Shown here: positions 22,294 to 34,114 of the stretch, piece after piece | Numbering within the stretch: the stretch's first letter is position 1 | Layout: every line of letters begins with the position of its first letter | From: Rhodotorula mucilaginosa | Lineage: Eukaryota; Basidiomycota; Microbotryomycetes; Sporidiobolales; Sporidiobolaceae | Length of the DNA stretch: 64,000 nt | Reading direction: 5' to 3' | NCBI GenBank assembly: GCA_034406715.1 | Contig: CP137875.1 | Span: 764,086-828,085 of the forward strand | Notes under the pieces: generated by a model | The model's input: the letters and a program-made list of their open reading frames with translations, nothing else | Database searches by the model: none | Told to the model about the DNA's origin: nothing | Made by a program: the position numbers and the translations under genes

Positions 22294-25244
22294 ATGTCTA
22301 AACCTCCGCCGCCACCCCTGCATCTAGGCGGCACCGCAGCGTCCCCGCACTCGACCGGTGCGGACGGACCGCCGCCGCCTCCCTCCTCATCAGCGACGCC
22401 GACGACGCAATCTCATCACTCAGCCTCCACTCCGAACGGGAACGCGAACCACCCTCATCCCGGGAGCTCGGCGTCGTCGTCGCCGTCTTCAGCGGGCACC
22501 ACCCAGGGCGCTGCTACTACTGCTCCCACCGCCGCCCAACCAGCCGCTCCCCCAGCCTATCCAGCATTGCACCTCACCCCGCTCAACGGAACCTTTGTCC
22601 CGAAACAAATCTCGCTCGACCATACCACGAGCGGAGGCGGAGGAGGTCGAGTCAAGATTGGCAGGCAGATCAACGCCAAGACGGTCCCGAACGCCACCAA
22701 CGGGTACTTTGACAGCAAGGTGCTCAGTCGCGCGCACGCCGAAGTCTGGTCAGAGGACGGAAAGGTGAGCCGCGCACCCGTCACTCGCCGCCAAGCACTC
22801 GTTGATGGACTGACGCACGTTCGGCAGGTCTTTATCAAAGACGTCAAGTCGTCCAACGGCACCTTTATCAACGGCGAACGCCTCTCGCCTGAATCGACAG
22901 AGTCGGACGTCTTTGAGCTCCACACCGACGACATTGTCGTGCGTTGCCGTTCTCTTTTCTCTCTTGGCCGCCCTTTTGAGTCCGAGAGCGACAAAATCTT
23001 TTTGACGCTAACCCAACCTTTGCTCGCGTCCAACCCCGTGTTTACAGGAGTTCGGCATCGACATCCTCACGGACGATACGAAGCAGATTGTGCACCACAA
23101 AGTCGCAGCCAAGGTGCACCTCGTCCTCAACGCCGAAGATGCCATCGCGAGTCACCGGTGCGTCTTTCCTGTCTCCTCGACTCGACCACCGAGCAAGTCC
23201 TGAAGCCATCCCCCTTTGCAGCGAGATCAACAACTGGTACCGCTCCGCGGGCGAGCAATCGCTGAACCGGTCTCGCGCGACCGCTCCTCCCCGCTCCTCG
23301 GGCGGCGGCGGCGGCGGTGGCCTCCCGAGCTCTCAATCCGGTCTCAGCTTCGAGCACGTCCTGAGTCGCTTGCAAGGCGAACTGCAGAAATCGCGCGACA
23401 CGGGCGTCAACTTGACCGATGTCAACTCGACGTTGACGGTCGTGCAGGATACATTCTCAGGAGGGCCAGCGCCGAGTTTGCCTCCCGGAGCGGGTATCTC
23501 GCGTGGGTTTTCGAATCCTCGGAATGGCGGACAGCAGCACACCCAGCAGCAGCAACAGCAGCAGCAGCAACTGCAACTGCAACAGCAGGCGGCCAACGAA
23601 GCGCACGCGCAATCGATCGCGGCGCTCCAAGCGCAGTTGAACGAGACGCAGTCGTCCTTGCAGGGTCACGTCGGCAAGATTCGCGAACTCGAGGGACTCC
23701 TCGCCGAACACGACACGATCAAGCGCGAAGTCGGCGGGTTGAGAGCCCAGATCGAACTGGCGCAGGAGAGCATGAGCGCTCTCATGAGGGACCGGGAGCG
23801 CCAGGGGTACGGTCGCGGAGGAGCGGCTACGAATGGGAGAGAGTCGCCGTTGGCTAGGATGTTGGAAGCGGGGGAGGAAGAGGAAGCCGAGGACAGAGGA
23901 CTGGGTGGTCGGAAGGGTGGCGATCTTGGCGACGACGGCAACGAGGAGGAGGAGGAGGAGGAGGACGACGACACGAGGTCGATCGTCTCTGTCGAGACGG
24001 TCACTTCCGCCGCTGCCGCCCCGCCGCGCCTCTTGAATGGAGGCGGCGTCGGCGGCGATGACAAGCGCCGCCAGCGCGGACCGTCTCCGCTCGATGCCGA
24101 TGCCGATGACGACAGTGCCCCGACCTCGTCGCCTCCTCCTTCTTCGACTCCTGCACTGGTCATCTCCGACGACGGCGACGGCACGCAACAGGGTACTTCC
24201 AACGCGGACGCGCTCGCTGCGTCCAACAAGAGGGAGCGACTCCTCGAAGAGCAGAACGGCAAGCTCGTCGCGCGACTCGAGGCCCTCTCGGTCGAGTTGA
24301 GCGAGGCGACCCAACTCGGCGCGGCGTTGCGGACTCGCCATGCCGAAGCGAGCGAGACGATCAAGCTCCTCGAGGAGCGGATCGTCGCGCTCGAACGGGC
24401 CGTCGATCAACGCGTCGCCGAAGCTGAGGGCAAGGTGCTCGAAAAAGTTGAACAGACTTGGACGGGGTGGCGCGAACGGTTCGAGCAGAGTTGGAAGGAG
24501 GAACGGTTGAGTTGGGAGGGGGAGAGGGAGGCGTTGAGAAAGTTGGTCAAGGAGTGGGAGGAGCGGAAACGTCTCGAGGCGGTCGAGATGGCCGCGTTGA
24601 GGGAAGCCGCGGCGCGCAATCGCGCTGGCGAGGAGGAGGAGGACGAAGACGAGGACGGCGGCACCTCTTCTGGGTCGGACGACATCGCCGACCCTTCGTC
24701 TACGCTCTCGCCCGTGACCGGTTCCCCGGCGCGCACCTCGTCCAAGAAATCGCGCTCGTCCCGGCGCCGGAAACGCTCCTCGTTGACGCCCGTTCCGCCC
24801 TCGATTCCCGGGCCTTCCGCGTCCGCTCGCTTGTCCGAGTTGGCGAGGCACGTCGTCGACGGTCGTGGCGGCGCCGGCGGTGCTGGCGGCGGTGTTGGCG
24901 GTGGTGGCGGCGTCGCGAGCGATTCAGACTCGACCATCGGCGAACCACTCGGCGGCGGCGACAATGGCGCCGGTGGCAACCGCTTCAAGGGAGATGGCGC
25001 TTCCGGTCGAGCTGGACTCGGCGGGTCGGCGTCGTCGGCGTCCAGCGGCCAGGACGTGACCCGCGGATCCGGCAAGGCGGGCGAGCACGGCGTGAGTTCC
25101 TGCGCTGATTTTGCGTCACGGAATGCTCTTTTGACCAATTCCTCTTCCCCATCCATGCAGGGATTGCCGCTCTCGGTCGCGGGCGCAGTGGTCGTTCTCG
25201 CCGTCGCTGTCGGTTACGGTGCCGCCATGAAGCTCAAGGAGTGA
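22294..25244 (+). CDS. FHA domain, coiled-coil, tail-anchored protein (SLMAP/Far9-Far10-like)
   Basis: Exons 22294-22764, 22828-22938, 23048-23157, 23222-25091 and 25161-25244 give 881 aa. The layout is a Pro/Ser-rich start; an FHA domain (KIGRQIN, LSRAHAEV, VKSSNGTFINGERLS) at residues about 110-230; a Gln run (CAG repeats near 23540-23600); long coiled coils interrupted by acidic inserts; and a C-terminal hydrophobic helix (LSVAGAVVVLAVAVGYGAAM) ending KLKE, as in tail-anchored ER or nuclear-envelope proteins. This order matches SLMAP, yeast Far9/Far10 and filamentous-fungal STRIPAK members, which recruit the phosphatase complex to membranes by reading phospho-threonine. The last intron (25092-25160) is 69 nt with no stop, so retention would insert 23 residues before the anchor without a frameshift. 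Confidence 0.88.
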
Positions 25245-25795
25245 TGAGCTCGTTTCCTCAGCATTCTCTTCTTTCCTCGTTCACGCACAAACTTGCACCT
25301 TCTCTCTTTCCGGGCTTGGCAACGCAGCATCGTATGAAACATAGCAGTTCCCGTGATCAATCACGTTCTGCGCTTTCTTTTGGCTAGAGCGAGATTCTCG
25401 GTCAGGCCCAAGTCCTCAGACGAACGCATCCGGACCGGTGATTGTGAGCGTGGCAAACACTACACACTAGTCGTGGGTGGCTAACGAGCTGTACGCGCAC
25501 TTTCGCCGAGGGGAACGGCCAAGAGTGTGCCTGACTTCAGAACGACGTCCACGCTGGGCGCGATGCCGTTGCGGTCGGTCGACATGAGCTGTTCGCGTTG
25601 CTCACGAACCTCTCTGCGCGGACGTAACAAATTGTTTGGATGCGATGATAGTACACGTTTGGCATTCCCGCGATCTAGACGACGAGACCTCTTCTTCTAC
25701 ACTGCTTCTAACCGAACCGCACAACTTTACAACTCCCAACCACCCGGTCCGGCGTGCGCGTCTCGCGCGCTTTTCGTAGTACAGCGACGATGCGT
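25245..25795. other. convergent intergenic region
   Basis: 551 bases between the FHA gene stop and the transporter gene stop. The reading frame past the transporter stop is open to about 25602 in another phase, but nothing supports it as coding. Confidence 0.5.
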
Positions 25796-27996
25796 CTAGG
25801 CCTTGCACGAGAAAGGGTGACCGAACTTGCCGCTCTCGTACTGCGCGGCGAAAAGGAGAAAGTCAGTCTCGTGTCTCTCGTGTCGGAAAAAGCTTGGAGT
25901 GCGCCACTTACGCCCTTCTTGATGCCCTGTATGTAGGATAAGTGAGGTTCGTAGTCAGTATAGATGCAACATGAAGCATTGGCGCTGGAACACGCGAGGC
26001 GAAACTGACGGTGATGGCCTGTGGAGGAGGGATTCCGGTGTTAGTCTTTGTACGCAAGCCGAAGAAGAAAGAAATAAACCTTCGCTATAGAGGCCAAGCG
26101 GACACAATGCACAGGAGATGAGGATCTGTTCGTAGAAGCCATCGTTAGCTCCGGACGAAGCGAGGGGACCGGGAAACGCCACTCACGAAGAGGAGAGCGA
26201 CGATGGTGCCAAAGGTGCGACTCGGGCGCTTCCAGTAGCCACCGTCGACGACCTCGGGCAGCTTAGGGTTGACGAGGTGCAGGTAGACGAAGCCGCCCAT
26301 GCCGACAACGAACCAGAGCGAAGTGAGGGACGAAATGATGGTGAGGAGCTGACTGAAGAAGGGGATGAGCTCGGCAAAGACGAAGCCGGCGAGCCAGACG
26401 GAGAAGATGATGGCGAGCCATGCGCCCTGAGCCTTCCAGGACCTGGGAAAGCGGGGGGGGGGGAGGGGGGGGGATGGGTCAGAGGCCGGACCGAACGAAA
26501 ACGGAACTCGGATGCAACTGACTTGGAGGTGAGGAGCGGCGAGTAGCGGAAGAGCGACGTGTATAGGTACTTGGCACCGACGTTGGCGGCGACTATAGGC
26601 GAGGCATACGTTAGTCCTGGCTCAGGGAAAGGGAGGAAGACGAGCCGCACCAATTCCGGAAACTGTGAGCGAGGGATGCGTCAGTTCGGAGATTCAGGAG
26701 CGGGATTCAGGCGTCTGAAAAGGCACCTATGATCGTCACCAGTGCGAATGCGTATGCCACGCACTCCACCGTACGGCTCGTCATCGACAGAGCCGGGCTG
26801 GTAACGTACTGGCCGGCGTAGCGGTAGCAGACGGCGCCGACGACGGTGTAAATGACGAGCGAGATGCCCTGCGACAACAGCATCGACTTCTTGAAGTCGT
26901 TCGGGCGCTTCATCTCGGGAAGGAATGAGAAGACGGCCATGACCTGGCCGTAGGCAAAGACGGTGTTGAGGATGGCGCCGATAACCGACTCGAGGCTGAC
27001 GTTCTGAGTGGCAAACGCGTCCCACTCGATCGGAACGCCGTTCTTGATCAGGCGCGTGTTGTCCTGAAGAGCGACGGCGATGATGGTGATCATCGAGGCC
27101 GTAAAGATGCACGAGAGCGAGAGGATCGAGAGCCAGGTCAAGCCGGACCACTTGCGGTGGTAGGACAGCTGTCGGTTCGGTTTGCGTCAGTCTGCACTCT
27201 TCAACACTGCTCGCAGCGTCCACGTACCAGGGCACTGACGACCGCAATGAGGACAGCCCAGCCGATCGCGCAATTGGCGCCGTTGTCAAAGGTAGAGATG
27301 GCGATCTTGCCGGCGAGGACGTGCGAACTCGCGAGTCCGACCGACTTGGCGACCATACCGATACCCAGGAACCGACCTCCCCACTTGCCAAAGATGACCT
27401 CGCCAGCCCTGTTGTAGAGTCGTGTCAGTTCTGGTGGAGACGGGGTGGCGGAAAGGCGAGACTGACTCGGCGACGTTGAGCACGTGCGGGTAGCGGAGCT
27501 TGAAGTCGACCATGAAGTGGGTCGTGACGTAGCTGAGGGCAGTATGGATTAGCCTATAGTTTTGGCAAAACACGCAGGTGCAGCGGCGTACGCAATGACA
27601 ATGAAACCGCAGTTGGCGATGATGCCGCCCGCCATTCCGAGACGGTAAAAGTTTTGCGGGAACGACAGCGTGCCGAGAGCGATGGCCTATACGAGTGCGC
27701 GCATAGTAAACAGATCAGCATAAGCACGTATTGCCGTCGCGGACGATGTCCGATCCCCTGTCCCTGCCGAACGTGACGAAGTGGCTCACCTCGCAGGTCA
27801 AGACGAGACCGGCCTTGAACCATCCGAGGGTCTTGAAGTCCTCCTGGTCCTCGTCGCCCTCACGGAGAGCGAACGCATCGGCGACGGCGGGACGCGGCTC
27901 GTCCTCGCGCGCGACGAAGCTGGTCTGGCGGACACCACCCTCTTCCTCGGTATCCTTCTCGTTGAGGGGCTTCTCGTTGTAGAATGCGGAAGCCAT
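25796..27996 (-). CDS. AAAP-family amino-acid transporter, 12 exons, one junction unresolved
   Basis: Membrane amino-acid permease of the AVT/Mtr type, about 480 aa. Exons 27790-27996, 27592-27686, 27467-27532, 27228-27408, 26727-27168, 26651-26662 (12 nt), 26523-26592, 26187-26442, 26080-26125, 26010-26018 (9 nt), 25912-25926 (15 nt), 25796-25840. Marks: acidic cytoplasmic N-terminus, ALGTLSFPQNFYRLGMAGG, FKLRYPHVLNVAEAGEVIFG, many hydrophobic helices, SWKAQGAWLAIIFSVWLAGF, and the family ending GKFGHPFSCKA. Exon phases agree through exon 8. The best reading of exon 9 (ILISCALCPLGLYSE, a membrane helix) and exon 10 (Ala-Ile-Thr) is out of step by one base under a normal GT-AG splice. Vacuolar versus plasma-membrane location cannot be told. 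Confidence 0.85.
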
Positions 27997-29312
27997 CGGG
28001 CGACGCAGGAAGCGCAGCGGACCGGTCGAGGAAGAAGAAGGTGTAGTAGCCAGGGTTGCTTGCTAAGAGGGCAAGAGCAACAAGCCACTTGATCCGAGCA
28101 GATGGACGAGGTGAGGTGAGCAGCAAAAGAGAGGCGAGAGCGCGGGCGGCGACCCCAGCGCATGGAACGGGCCCCAGCTCCCTCCGAGACACGGATTTGG
28201 AAGTGCAAAGTTTGCAGCATCGACGTTTTGTCCAGCGGGGCAACTCGCACGAGAAGGCGTGGAGGTTCCGATGAGGAAGCGGAGGCCCGGCGATAAAGAT
28301 CGCTCGTCTCGTGAGCGCGCGTGCGCTCGGCCGGGTTTGCTCGGATCCCTCATTATGAACTTGACGCCGACGTAATGCCAAGGGTTGTCCCGTCTATATT
28401 TGAACACTATGCGGTTTCCTCGGCTTGCGTCGGCCTTCTGAGCCCGTCTTTGCCTGTATACAGCAGCTGCACATGTATAGAGGATGCGTCTCATCAATGC
28501 AGCACGGTGTAGCCTCACGATCACATTCACAATGCTCCCCCGGAAAGAGACGAAAAAAAAAGGCGGAGCCGTGGAGTGCCGTCCACCTCCTGCTGATCAA
28601 GCGTGGAGTCCCATTACCACTTAACCTCGCACGCGGTTTGTGCCCCAGCCTCTTGGGAGCAGCTCTTCCTGATCCGCCCGCGGAAAGAAGACGGCAGCGC
28701 CGACCTCGGACTTTCGACAGCAGCAGCAGCTTCATGCCGAAAAAGCCAGCTGGCGAGCTCGGACGGACGGAGCTGAGCTCTCCGCGTCTCTTGCCTGCAG
28801 CACTCCGCCACATGTGCCGGGCAGCATATATATGCTGAGCACTGGCCATTGTGCGAGCTTATGGTATCCAGCTCACGGCCACTCGGAGTCGACTTCAGCC
28901 AGCCCTCGGCCCATGCCCTGCAAATTCCGAGCTCACGCGTCGACGAAAATTACATAGTCACGGCTCCTTCAAACCGCTACAAAAGTATATAGCTATGTAC
29001 TGATGCAATCGATCGGTACCGCCTGTGCATGCGCTGAGGTGACGCTACATACTGCGTTAAGACCGCCCACGGATATTGGGAAACTCCAAGCTTGCGATTT
29101 TGCCGCTCAGCTGACCTCTTCTCGCTCGAAGTCGGAAGTAATCGGTTCGCTCTCGTTTTCAGAGCCTTTCGGGCACACCATATCGTCTGGAAGGGTCTAC
29201 TTGGCATGACGAGTGTGTTAAGGACGAGCGTGGGGTCTCCATCCTTTGAAACCGCTACACGATTCGCTCAGTCCGGATCCGAGTCGAGAAAGACGGGCCG
29301 CCCGCCGCCCTC
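27997..29312. promoter_or_regulatory. long upstream region of the transporter gene
   Basis: About 1.3 kb without a convincing gene; it is noticeably AT-richer than the coding blocks. Possible core elements are ctatattt near 28394 and a 12-bp palindrome GCATATATATGC at 28824-28835. A nutrient-regulated permease promoter is plausible, but nothing in the sequence proves it. Confidence 0.45.
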
Positions 29313-32134
29313 TCAAATCAGCATACCGAGGCTCATCTGCATCGCACGCTGCCGCTTGTGGTCCTCGTCGTCATCGTGCTCCGGAGTGACGAGCGGCTGC
29401 GAGTCGGGAGAAGCGGGCGCTGTACTGACCGAGGCCGAACGACGCACGCCCGTCTTGGGCGCTTGACGGGCCGATCCTCCTCCTCCTCGAGGAGCTCTCA
29501 ACACGGTTGGATCCGGACTCATGAACCGGACGTGTGGGACCCGCGCCGCGCGCAAGCTCGACGAGATGCGGTTCTTGGTCCGCGAAAAGGTCGAACCGGC
29601 TGCGAGGCTGCGGGTGTCGGCGTCGTCGCGATCGGCGCCGCTCGAAGTGTCGGACCAGCTCGATTGCGGTCGTGAAGGATGAGGGTGGTGGTACATTTGC
29701 GATAGCGACCCGGTGGAAGGGCGAGAAGTCAACGCGGGAGTAGCAGCTGCTCGGGCAAACATGGATCAGTTTTTCGCGCGATTCCGTCGGGAGAAGGATA
29801 TCCGCTGCCCCTCACCTGATACTTTACGGTTAGGATAAGCGACTTCGACGGTCGAGTTGACATAAGGTGCAGAATAAGGTACCGCATGTTCGAAGCGGAG
29901 AGGTTGCGCATGGATAGGAAGCGTGTTCGCTCGCGTCGCCGTCACGTTGCTCAATGTCGGGAGAGGCGCGTTGGATTCGGCGACCGCTGCTACAGGAGAG
30001 AAAGCCGCGGCCGAATAGATCGGGATGGGCTGCCCCGTCGGACTGAGGACGTAGGCGTGCGGCTGGAGGTTCGAAAACGGTGGCGAGTGGACATGCGCCG
30101 GTCGGATCGCACTCTGTGCAGGCTGCTGCATCCGATGCATAGTTGGCTCATGGTAGTCTGCAGGAGAAGTTCGGATCAGTTCTCGGCGCCCATTTCGAAT
30201 CAGCGTTTCACGCAAACGCACTCGTAAGAGTCTGCCTCGGACGGAAGCCGTGGAACTCCTCCCCTCGCACTACTTCGGTCCGGAACGACGACGGCGGATC
30301 AGTTGTCGTGACCGAGGTTGCGCTCTTGTGCAGGTTGTTGACCGCAGCGGCACCAGTCTGCAGCGGCGTCAAGAATCGGCTCGGGATGGCTGGGACGGGC
30401 GGCGAAAGCGCCGACATCGCCAACGCGTCTTCATATTCTGGCAAGGTCGCGCGAGTGACGTGCGACACGACCGATTCGGCCCCGTAAAAGTCGCTTCGAG
30501 CGTCGTCGTCGTCGTCCCAGTCTGGTCCTCCTGCGACTTCTTCTTGCTCCGCCTCTTCATTCTTCTCCTCCTTCGCCTCGTACTTGACTCTGAGCGGCGG
30601 ACTCTGGCGGCTCGGGTCGTCGACGAGGCGAGTCATCGTCGTCGTCGTCGTCATCGTCGTCGCCACCGCCGCCTGCTCATTAAGGACCGAATCGGTCTCG
30701 TCGCCATAGATACTCGGACTGATAGATCGGACGACCCTTCCAGCCTGCGAACGCGGGTCCTCCGAAGCGGCGCGAGGGTGTTCGACGACTGTGCCGCGAC
30801 CGTGAAGGGGAGTAGGATCCGCCACCGTCATCCCGAAAAGGCCAGCAGCTTTCGGACCTGCCGAAGTCGAACTCGAACCCGAACCGACCGTGTAGCGCCG
30901 AGGCGGCGGGACCGGTCGCTGTTGGAGCGACTTCTTGGGCGTCGCACTGCTGCAGTCTCCGTTGTCGACGAGCGGCGGAGCCGAGCGAACCGACACGGAG
31001 GAGGAAGGAGTAGAGTCGAACCGGGTCGCAATTGGTCGGGCGGCCCCGGGAGCGGTGACGTGGCTCGGAGTCGGGAGGGACGGAGGAGGAGAGGCAGGCG
31101 GTGCGGACGGCCTTGAAGCGGTCGGAGTTGGGGTGACCGCCGCAGCCGCAGCCGCAGCCGAAACCGAGGAAGAGGAAGAGGGCGAGAGCGTCTCCGGAGC
31201 AGGGGAGGACCCGTACGAGTCGCCCGACTTTTGCTGCTCCTGCTGCTGCTTGCGACGATATCGGCTCTCGCCACTGCCAGTACTGGCGGCGAGGCCATGC
31301 CGACCAGACTCGGCCGGCGATTCAGTCCACGAGGTGGTTGGCGCCTCCCTGTCACGGCGTTGCACCAGATTCGCGACGAATTGCTGTTGCGCAGCATGGC
31401 GGCGGACTCTTGAGATTGAAGCGGACGAGGAGGCGGAGGCGGCTGACGCCGATGAGGGAGAGGAAGAAGACGAAGGTGCACTTGATGCAGTGCTCGAATG
31501 CGCGGGTGGGGCACTCGCTGCTGCCAATGCCAGGCGCTGAGCCGCTCGGAGGTGTTGCTGCGCCAGGCGGAAGTGGTGCTGGGCTGCGTCGCATTTACCA
31601 GTCGAAGGGGTTAGATTGGGCGGGAGTTGTTGACGGCAGGAGAGAGAGAAAGGGAGACGAACCGATCTCGGCGTCGGTCATGTCCTCGAACCGGACCCTT
31701 GTCGACTCGTTCTCCTCCTCAATATGCGAAAAGCCCGAGAACTGAGCACTCGAGCTGGTCGGCTGCTGGGGGGCGGCCGTGTCGTCTTCCTCGTCTGGTT
31801 CCGACGTCTGACGTCGACGCCACGCATCAACACTCTTGTCGCCGGCCGACTTGATCCCGCCGGACGTTGTGGTCATCATCGCGTAAGTGGCATGGTGGTG
31901 CATGAGTGTAGTGTGGTGCGAGTTCTCGGAGAGGAGGAGCGAGGGCTGGCGCGTGCTCGGCGGACCGGAGGACGACGGCGGTGAACGTTCGACGGCGGCC
32001 CCTCCCCCTCCTTCGTAGTATTGCGGGACGCCCTCGTCGTCGGCAGTTTCCAGGAAGGACATGAGGGGTGCTGCGGGATGGGGCGAGAACGATGCCGGGT
32101 TGATGGCAAAGAGGGTCGTCTTGTCGCTGCTCAT
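29313..32134 (-). CDS. large disordered protein, unknown
   Basis: Four exons (31663-32134, 30222-31583, 29816-30157, 29313-29746) join in phase to 869 aa. I do not recognise a family. It starts MSSDKTTLFAINPASF and has an acidic patch ending RFEDMTDAEIG. Across the first intron a helical Ala/Gln/Arg segment follows (QHHFRLAQQHLRAAQRLALA), then RRHAAQQQFVANLVQRRDRE, then long Ser/Pro/Thr-rich stretches with SH3-type proline motifs (VPPPRRYTVG), an acidic block, and a C-terminus rich in Ser-Arg. Composition suggests a scaffold or regulator with many phosphosites; that is inference. No membrane segment. Confidence 0.75.
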
Positions 32135-32973
32135 TGATTTCGGGCGGCGGGAGGGAGGCGGCACGAGAGAGAGGAGAGGGGGGTTCACGCGGGGGACGAC
32201 GACGGCGGCGGCGTCGTTGGGTCGGCTGCCGGCGGGGAGTTGGATCGGCTCAAGTCGGCCGCACTCCTGGCGGCGGCGGTGTGTGGCGGCGGTGGAGAAG
32301 AGGCGAGAGGCGAGGCGAGGCGGCGGCGGGCGGAAAGCGGCCCTGCCCGTCGGCTCTCGGATCGATTAGATCTCGGACAAGTCGAGCTGCTGCGGACGGT
32401 TGACTGGCCACGCGGGCGCACCGGACCCGTGCCGAGTCACTGGAGAGTCAAGTGCGTCCGTCTTGCAAGAGAGAGAGGAGCAGCGTCGAGTTGGCAGCAA
32501 GGATCAGCGGGAGCGCAGCCGAGAACAGCAGCAGGTCGATCTACTCGCGGAACAAGAGTATAGCGGCGGTAGAAGCCCCGAGGTCCATGCCTGAGTCGAC
32601 GACGGACGTCGGTCGGAGAGAGACGAGGACTGAGCGTTCGTCGCCCTCGGAGTGCCGCGGATCAGCAAGCATGTCCCAACCCCGAAATGCGAGCACGCCA
32701 TGCACGTCGTTCGGCCGTTGAATAGCCGTCTGGGAGTCAGTCAGCTGGGGCCGTGTCGCATGTTGATGGCCGACGATGCGATGAAGCGACGAGAGGGCGA
32801 ACCGACTCGAAGCGGAAGGCCAGGGAGCCAGGGAGCTGCAGCCAGAGGCTTGTTTACGCGTATTGACAGCCCCTACTGGAACCGTCCAAACTCGGCGTAT
32901 GAGAGCCTTAAAGTCGACCTCATCTCCCCACTTGCGCCGAGTCTCTTCCGCTCTTGACCATTGATTCGCCGCC
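32135..32973. promoter_or_regulatory. divergent promoter region, disordered-protein gene / MED7
   Basis: 839 bases between start codons. The left half is strongly G/A-rich (gaggcgaggcggcggcggg), probably 5' untranslated sequence of the minus-strand gene. No other gene was seen. Confidence 0.5.
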
Positions 32974-33868
32974 ATGTCGTCGCCTGCCTCGGACGGAGCA
33001 CCGCCAGCAGCACCACCACCACCACAGGAACAAGATGCCCAGCCGCCTCCGCCCCCTGAGTTTGACACGAGCCTGTTCCCGGCTCCTCCCGCCTTTTACC
33101 ACCGCTACACCACCGACGACGCCAAACTCGACCCGCCGCCCAACGTCGACTGGATCCTGCAGGACGGGAGCTACACCGTCTTTGGTGAAACCTGGCCCGT
33201 CGAGGAAACCATCCCGACCCTCAAAGAGATGGGCGTCCCGGAAATGTTTGACCCCAACGAGGGTGCGGCACCCGTCTTTCTCTCTCGAGCCCTTATCGAG
33301 GTGTAGCTGATCCGTGCCCGCCCGCAGACCGAAAACTCTCGCTCCAGTCGCTCCTCCGAACCCTCATCCTCACCTACACCCAACTCCTCGACGCCCTCCT
33401 CACTCCGCCGCCTTCGCTCGCCCACCCCGAACCCACCCTCCCCACCGACCCCGAACGGTTGACCGAACACATGCGCCTGATCTGCATCAACATGCACTAC
33501 CTCGTCAACGAGTTGAGGCCCGTCCAGGCCCGCGAAACGCTCAAGGCCATGATGCAGAGTCAGATCGACCTCCGGAGGCGGAAAACAGCCGCCATCAAGC
33601 AGTACGTCCGCCCTCGTCCAGACTCGCACTTTCCACACTCTCTCTCTCAACCACTGAAAGCTGTCGCCGCAGGAAATGCGCCAGCATCACGGCCCAGCTC
33701 GCAGCTCTCCAAGCTCAGACTGCCGAAGCCGCCAATGCGCGGCCTCCTCCAAAGAGCCACCATCGACTCGACCCATCTCCGGCAGAGGCGGCAGCGACCG
33801 CCGCGCAAGAGGCGCTCGACATCTTTGCAAAGCTGAGAGCGCGCGCCGCCGACACAGTTGTCTCATAA
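32974..33868 (+). CDS. MED7: Mediator subunit 7
   Basis: Middle-module subunit of the RNA polymerase II Mediator complex; it forms a hinge with Med21. Exons 32974-33262, 33328-33601 and 33673-33868 give 252 aa. Seen: a Pro-rich N-terminus (PPPP...FDTSLFPAPPAFYHRYT), the conserved WILQDGSYTVFGETWPVEE and LKEMGVPEMFD, then SLQSLLRTLILTYTQLLDAL and the helical NMHYLVNELRPVQARETLK with QSQIDLRRRK, which are the signature MED7 helices. The C-terminal helix is shorter and Ala-rich. Splice phases agree. Confidence 0.95.
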
Positions 33869-34114
33869 CTCTGCACCGTCTCTCTCCCTCTTTATGGCCT
33901 CGAACACCACCGTGCTTGTTGTAGTACCACATGCAAGACAAGATACATAGTCTCTCCCTCTCCTTCTCTCGCGATCGAGGCAAGTTGTTCGTACGGTGAA
34001 AAGCTACAGTTTTTCGAAAGCGATAATGAGAGAAAGGGGAGAATACTACCACGAGATAAGGGAAAAGGAATCTAGTACAACCCCGACGGAGACGCCATAT
34101 CGTCGGTTCTTCCT

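Noticed and set aside
23457-24851. 464-aa minus-strand ORF
   Set aside because: It is the antisense of the coiled-coil exon of the FHA gene; Arg/Leu-rich shadow composition and no splice or domain support.
26127-26149. Earlier acceptor for transporter exon 9, making a 69-nt in-frame exon
   Set aside because: It would place a CTAAC branch site and aacag acceptor inside an exon and destroy the membrane helix; kept only as the alternative to the frame conflict.
28425-28838. 137-aa plus ORF upstream of the transporter
   Set aside because: No codon pattern, no conserved residues, lies in an AT-richer promoter-like region.
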